A stretch of 64,000 bases of DNA from Geosiphon pyriformis (Eukaryota; Glomeromycota; Glomeromycetes; Archaeosporales; Geosiphonaceae): the NCBI GenBank assembly GCA_016748015.1, contig JAAOMT010000128.1, positions 863,471-927,470 of the forward strand. Reading direction: 5' to 3'. The translations under genes and the position numbers were made by a program. Below the pieces are notes generated by a model, which was not told where the DNA came from, did not search any database, and saw nothing but the letters and a program-made list of their open reading frames with translations. How positions within the stretch are numbered: position 1 is the first letter of the stretch; every line of letters starts with the position of its first letter. Below, piece after piece: positions 59,151-64,000 of this stretch.

Positions 59151-59654
59151 TAGGGAAAAAAAAAATTTAACAAAACTTGAAGACAATTTCCACAAGCCAA
59201 GGTTAATTTTATTAAAACTAAGGTTGTTTTAAAACAAAAATTAGTTCAATCTATAAGATAAGATTATATTAAAAAACATTATTCCAATTTTGATTTATAT
59301 ATTGATGACCATTCTCTTTCAATTAAGAAAACTAGTAAACTTATTCTTAACAGCTTTTATGTATTACCAAACTTTACTTGTAGTAAATATTTTTAAGCTT
59401 CTAATATTTACCATCTCGAAACTAATACTACTGGTTTTAAAAATAAAGACTTTGTTATTATTGTCTTAGAAATAAAAAATTACTAGTTAAAAAAAAAACT
59501 AAAATTTTTGCAAACACAAGAAAAAAACAGCTGAGTTTGTTGAATAGTAATCAGTGAATTACTATTTTTTTTTAGTTGTTTTAGTTATTAAAATTATAAT
59601 AATAATAGTTCAGAAAAAAGGTTTTAGAAAAAACTAAAAAACCATGAACAAAGC

Positions 59655-60115
59655 AATAGCAAAGATTAAATTAAGCCATTATTTTTCATTTTTCTTGAGA
59701 AATTTTATAAGTAATTTTTTTTTGTCTAGATATTTCTCAAAAATTTTGGTATCATTGATTTTAAAAATATACAAAGCAATTTTTTTTTCTTGAGTTTTCT
59801 TTAGAATACATTTAATAATACTATAATTCTTGGGTTTTATAGTAAATTTAATATAAATTAGTTTTATATATTTTATTTTTATATAGAGATAATCTTATAT
59901 TAATCCTGTTATAATTTATATTCATTATATTTTAATATAATAAAGTGAATATTAAAATTAACAAGTTCACTAGTTATGAATAAGCATTATTATATTTTTT
60001 CAAAATATTATCAATTATATTAATTAATTTTACTACCATATCATAAAATTAGTTTTTTTATTTATGTTATATAATTAAATATTTACTTTGTTTGGTTTTG
60101 TTATAACATGTTTTA
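59655..60115 (-). repeat. Decayed inverted copy of the repeat at 53240-53710
   Basis: The reverse complement aligns collinearly with 53240-53710. For example, CCCAAGAATTACAGTACTAT there reads CCCAAGAATTATAGTATTAT here, and TATATGGGGCAGACTGCAAC there reads TATATAAAACATGTTATAAC here. The small ORF of the other copy is destroyed. Confidence 0.8.
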
Positions 60116-60120
60116 TATAA

Positions 60121-60772
60121 CAGTAATATCAGAAGTGGAAAAAAACAGACAAGTAATTAGTAACAAGTTAGTTATAAAATATTTTTTACTTTAAAAAATA
60201 GTTTTTTATATCTTAAAGCAAAATTCTATTCATATTAATAAAATACTTAATTACTATTTAATCTATATTATTATCAATTAATTATAAATAATTGTTACTT
60301 TTACATTATCAACAATTTATGTTAATAAAATCTGATATTTAACTACACTAAAACAATAGCTTTTAATCATAACTATTAATAAGATATTAATTTTTTATTT
60401 CTTTTTTTATTTTTATTTTATTTTATTTTATTTTATTTTATTTTATTTTGTTTCTTTATTGTTTACTAAATTGATTAAAAAATTAAATAATAAAATATTG
60501 ATGTCAAAAATAACTTAGTAAAAGATCTGTAAAACAAAGATAAAAACTTAAAAATAGTTTATCAAAAAGGCATAACTGCCAGATTAAATTAATTTTTATG
60601 CTAGAAAAAAAATTCAGAAAAAACTACTATTTGAATCTCTATCTATTATACAAAAAATTTAACCAAAATTTTTAAATTAAAAAACTTTCAGAAACTATTA
60701 ACAATATTAGCTATTAAGTACTAAGTTATAAATTTGTTATTTATTTTAACATTTTAATAATTATCTGTAATA
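60121..60772 (+). repeat. 5'-truncated, decayed solo LTR of the gypsy family
   Basis: Inverted relative to the 10107-20233 element and parallel to 6776-7577. It shares AACTACACTAAAACAATAGC, the (TTTTA)n tract at 60400-60450, and the end AGTACTAAGTTATAAATTTG ... CTGTAATA. The GGAATCC-rich left part is absent, so it starts abruptly next to the decayed 460-bp repeat. Confidence 0.7.
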
Positions 60773-63700
60773 AAAGTTATTAACAGCAATTTTAACAAAA
60801 ATATTACATAACATATTAAATTAAATAAAAAAGTATTTACTAAAAAAAATTATCCAATATTTATTAAAAATTAGAAAAAACTTACTAAGCTAATTTTTAG
60901 GTTTTTAAATAAAAATAATAATAGTAATCTATTAAATAGAAATCTAGCATAAATTAAAAACAGTCTTTATCAAAACTAATATACTTATTTATATATTACA
61001 ATTAGATAATTTTTAATATTATTATTTAATCTAAAGTTATATTAAAAATTAATCATAGTATGATCTCCAAAGAAAAATCCAAACTTATAATATTTAGTGC
61101 TTTTTATAAAATTTAAATTTATTTTATTTTAGCTACCTAAATTTTAACAATAATTAATTGCATAAATCAATAAATTAAAATAGTAAAACAAATACTTACT
61201 AATTCTTTTAGTTAAAATTTATATTACTAATTTTAAAAAAATTAAGATTATTTAATAATTGTCTTTTAGTTGAATTAATTTTCAACTACTATGTGTACTA
61301 TCGAATTTAATACTTATTAAAACAAGATCCAAAATCCCAAAAACAAAAACAAAGCTTATATTAAAAATTAATTTTATATATTATGTTATTTAGTACATAA
61401 TTATTCTTAATAACTTTAGTACAAATACACTAAAAAATTGAAAAATACTTCCAATAAAGTTTTCTATTTATTTTTAATAAAAACAAAAAAAAAGACAGTA
61501 ACCAAAATAATTAACAAGAACTAAAAATCTCAATATAAATATCTCAATAAAAAACATAGATTAATAGTAAACACTGATTTTATTATATAAAAAACTTCAA
61601 GTTATATTATCAAAAATTTCATTCTACTATCTATTACCAAATAACTAAATTAATATATTATTAAAAGTTGTATTCTTATCTATCACAAAAACAATCTTCT
61701 AAATTTTTAATTATATACACATTTTATTCAAAAAAAATTCTCTAAAAAACTTATTTTAAGAAGATATTTGTTGTAATTTTTAAACTTATCATTTTTACAA
61801 TTAAATTTTTAGGCTGTTTGGAAACTTGAATCTAAACTTAAGCTTAAATCTAAGAACGGTATATTAGAAAAAACAAAAATTGTTTTGAGTAAATCAAAAC
61901 CAAAACTCATAATTTTTCCTATTTAAATATTGCTCTTTATATTGCAAAATTAATTAACTTTACTATAAAAAAAAATGCTTATACTTGGATTAAAAAAGCA
62001 CAAAAAACAATTTTATCAAATAATTAGAATAAGATTTACAATTTCTAAACTTTATTTTTCTTTCTAAAAGATACAGCTAACTTTTAATACCAGAATTTGG
62101 ATTTTAAATTTAATATTTTTGTAATTTTAATATTATTATTAAACTCTAAAACAAATTCAGTACTATTAAATAACAGCTTAGTAAAACAGTAATTAAATAC
62201 TTTAGTAGGTTTAATTATGTTTTATAATAAATTAAAATCATAAAAAACAACTATTACACAGCTTTTCAAATTCTTAATCAATTTATAAGAGAATTAAAAA
62301 ATAGCATTCTAAAATAAATAAGATTACAACATTTAAAAAATCTATTCTAAACTGTTATATTAGCCCAAGATATTAAATTAAGAAGAAACTAATTATAATA
62401 AACTAATTAACTTAGTAATAAATAATAATAATACCAAACATTTTTTTAAAATTATGGTTATTAAAACCAATGTAAAAACTAATAAAATATATTTATATGT
62501 TATTATTGCCAAAAATACAAACATATCAAAGTCAAATGTTAATTACTGCAGTTTTATTAAAACTTACAAAAAAACAATTTATAAAACCTATCTTTTAGCA
62601 ATTAATACATAATATTTTAGAATTAATACTTAGTACCAATTTAATAGTATTGTTATTAAAAGATTTTTACACTTTTCAATACAAAAATTATAACATATAC
62701 AATAGAAATTAGTATTAAAATTATGTAAAAAAAGTCTATCTAATCATACTTAATCAACAAAATCAGCCAGCAATCTAAAAATAAATAATCAATAATTAAT
62801 CCAATTATAACAAAGAAATATGACACAATCCAACAATTTAACTAAGTTGGATATAAAAAAATCTTGGCAAACCAAGAAAAACCAATAGAAATGAATATTG
62901 ATATATGTAATCTAATAACAACAGGCTTTATTATGTTCCAAAATTTTCATATACTCTTATTGAAACAATTTAACATTTCAGATCTGTGATTAATAGTTAA
63001 AAATAGTTACCAAGAAATGTAATTAATTAATCTACTTTTGATTATATTAATCATAATTACAATTAGTATTATTGATTTACAATCAATGTTTTAGATTCAG
63101 CCATCTAAATTTGATTATTTAAAATCATTAGCTTTTGAAAAAATAATAGACTGAGTAAGCTTATTATAAATTAATTAAATTAAAATATATAAATAATTGA
63201 TGTATCTTAAAATAGTCTTAATATAGTATATAAATCTAATGTAATTTAGCTATATATACAGCTTTTCTGTTAGCTCAAAAAAGTATCAGTTCAATATTAA
63301 ACCAACTCTTTATTATAGTTTTTATAGTAAACAGTTAAGTTCTTTTCTTTATACCTTACTTTTTTTTTTCTTTTTCTATGTTTTAAATACTTGTTATTAC
63401 AATTTCAAGTATGTCTTTTTATATTTTTTATTACCATTTGGAATTATGTTGTTTCTAATCTCTTACCTACTTATTATTACCATTTTAAGTTTTTCTATTA
63501 TTTTTGATCTTTTAAATTATGTGTTATTACTATTTCACATTAAGTTTTGTTTTACTGAACAAGTTGTTAAATTATTAAAATAAGTAATAAAATATCTCAT
63601 TGTTAGAGAGTAGTCTCAACAATAAAAAGTTTAATTGAAATCTATTTCAGTTATGTTTTACTTTTATAATTTTTTTACCATTCCTATAATTTCACTTTCA

Positions 63701-64000
63701 AAGCTAAACATTTAAACACCACACTTTTTTAACAACTAATTAAAAAAATTCTGGTTACATATTTATTAGAGTAGTTTGGTTTTACTTTTATTGTTAGTTG
63801 TGCTTTTAATACATATAAAGAGATGTGACTTTTTTTTTCCTTCAAAATACCTAAAACTGGTTTTTGCCCAAAAACAAATAATAATAACAATACTTTTTTT
63901 TGCTTTTAATAACTTTATCACATACTTTTTTTTGTTTTTTCACTCACTAAAATAGTCTATACACTTATAATATGTTATAGTTAGTAGTATAATTATAGTA
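60773..64000. other. AT-rich, gene-free decayed repeat DNA
   Basis: 3.2 kb with stop-riddled traces only. From about 61300 to 62900 residual C outnumber G on the plus strand. 63220-63420 has TATATA and AATAAA-like signals and a long T/C tract and could be part of another LTR, but no partner copy is in the window. No gene is supported. Confidence 0.5.

Overview
The window is nuclear DNA from a filamentous fungus with an extremely AT-rich, repeat-laden genome. Short GT-AG introns, long (ATT)n/(TAA)n microsatellites, decayed LTR and non-LTR retroelements, a Crinkler-like gene and lineage-specific multi-exon genes together suggest an arbuscular mycorrhizal fungus (Glomeromycotina, Rhizophagus-like). 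That assignment is an inference from content, not from a search. One assembly gap lies at 29448-29614.

Layout. 1-3847 is a conserved gene island: an ArfGAP (minus, runs off the left edge), an Mss4/Dss4-type Rab exchange factor or chaperone (minus), and a divergent DnaJ protein fused to a TMEM185-like membrane domain (plus). 4250-26500 is a retroelement nest. A decayed non-LTR (LINE) element on the minus strand, roughly 7.9-25.1 kb, is split by a 10.1 kb Ty3/gypsy element (10107-20233) and by a related solo LTR (21929-22893). It is flanked by nearly pure AT blocks. The gypsy element has gag, CCHC knuckle, protease, a Cys-rich region, a dUTPase-like domain, RT, RNase H and integrase, all inactivated by transitions.

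27-45 kb holds fungal genes: an Asp-repeat protein, a GDSL hydrolase truncated by the gap, one or two multi-exon genes with phase-1 introns and repeated exon motifs, an intronless BCS1-like AAA ATPase, an uncharacterised seven-exon gene (40502-42711, minus), and a two-TM protein (43863-44885, minus). 45.9-47.6 kb is another AT block abutting a broken gene fragment. 48177-50236 is a MATE-family transporter whose 5' end lies in a rearranged copy of part of the 40502-42711 gene, with an internal inversion.

50.8-64 kb is a second repeat-rich zone. It holds a 460-bp repeat with a small ORF (53240-53710) and its heavily decayed inverted copy (59655-60115), a Crinkler-like gene with a PD-(D/E)XK-type C-terminal domain and unusually balanced base composition (54926-56257), a broken DUF7869/transposase-like gene (56906-58640), and more AT-rich relics.

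Common theme: repeats decay by C-to-T/G-to-A transitions, visible at catalytic codons, in TGG/CGA-to-TGA stops and in pairwise repeat comparison, while genes sit in islands between them. Transporter, vesicle-traffic and chaperone genes look like housekeeping genes. The Crinkler-like gene is the best candidate effector. No rRNA, tRNA or CRISPR was recognised.
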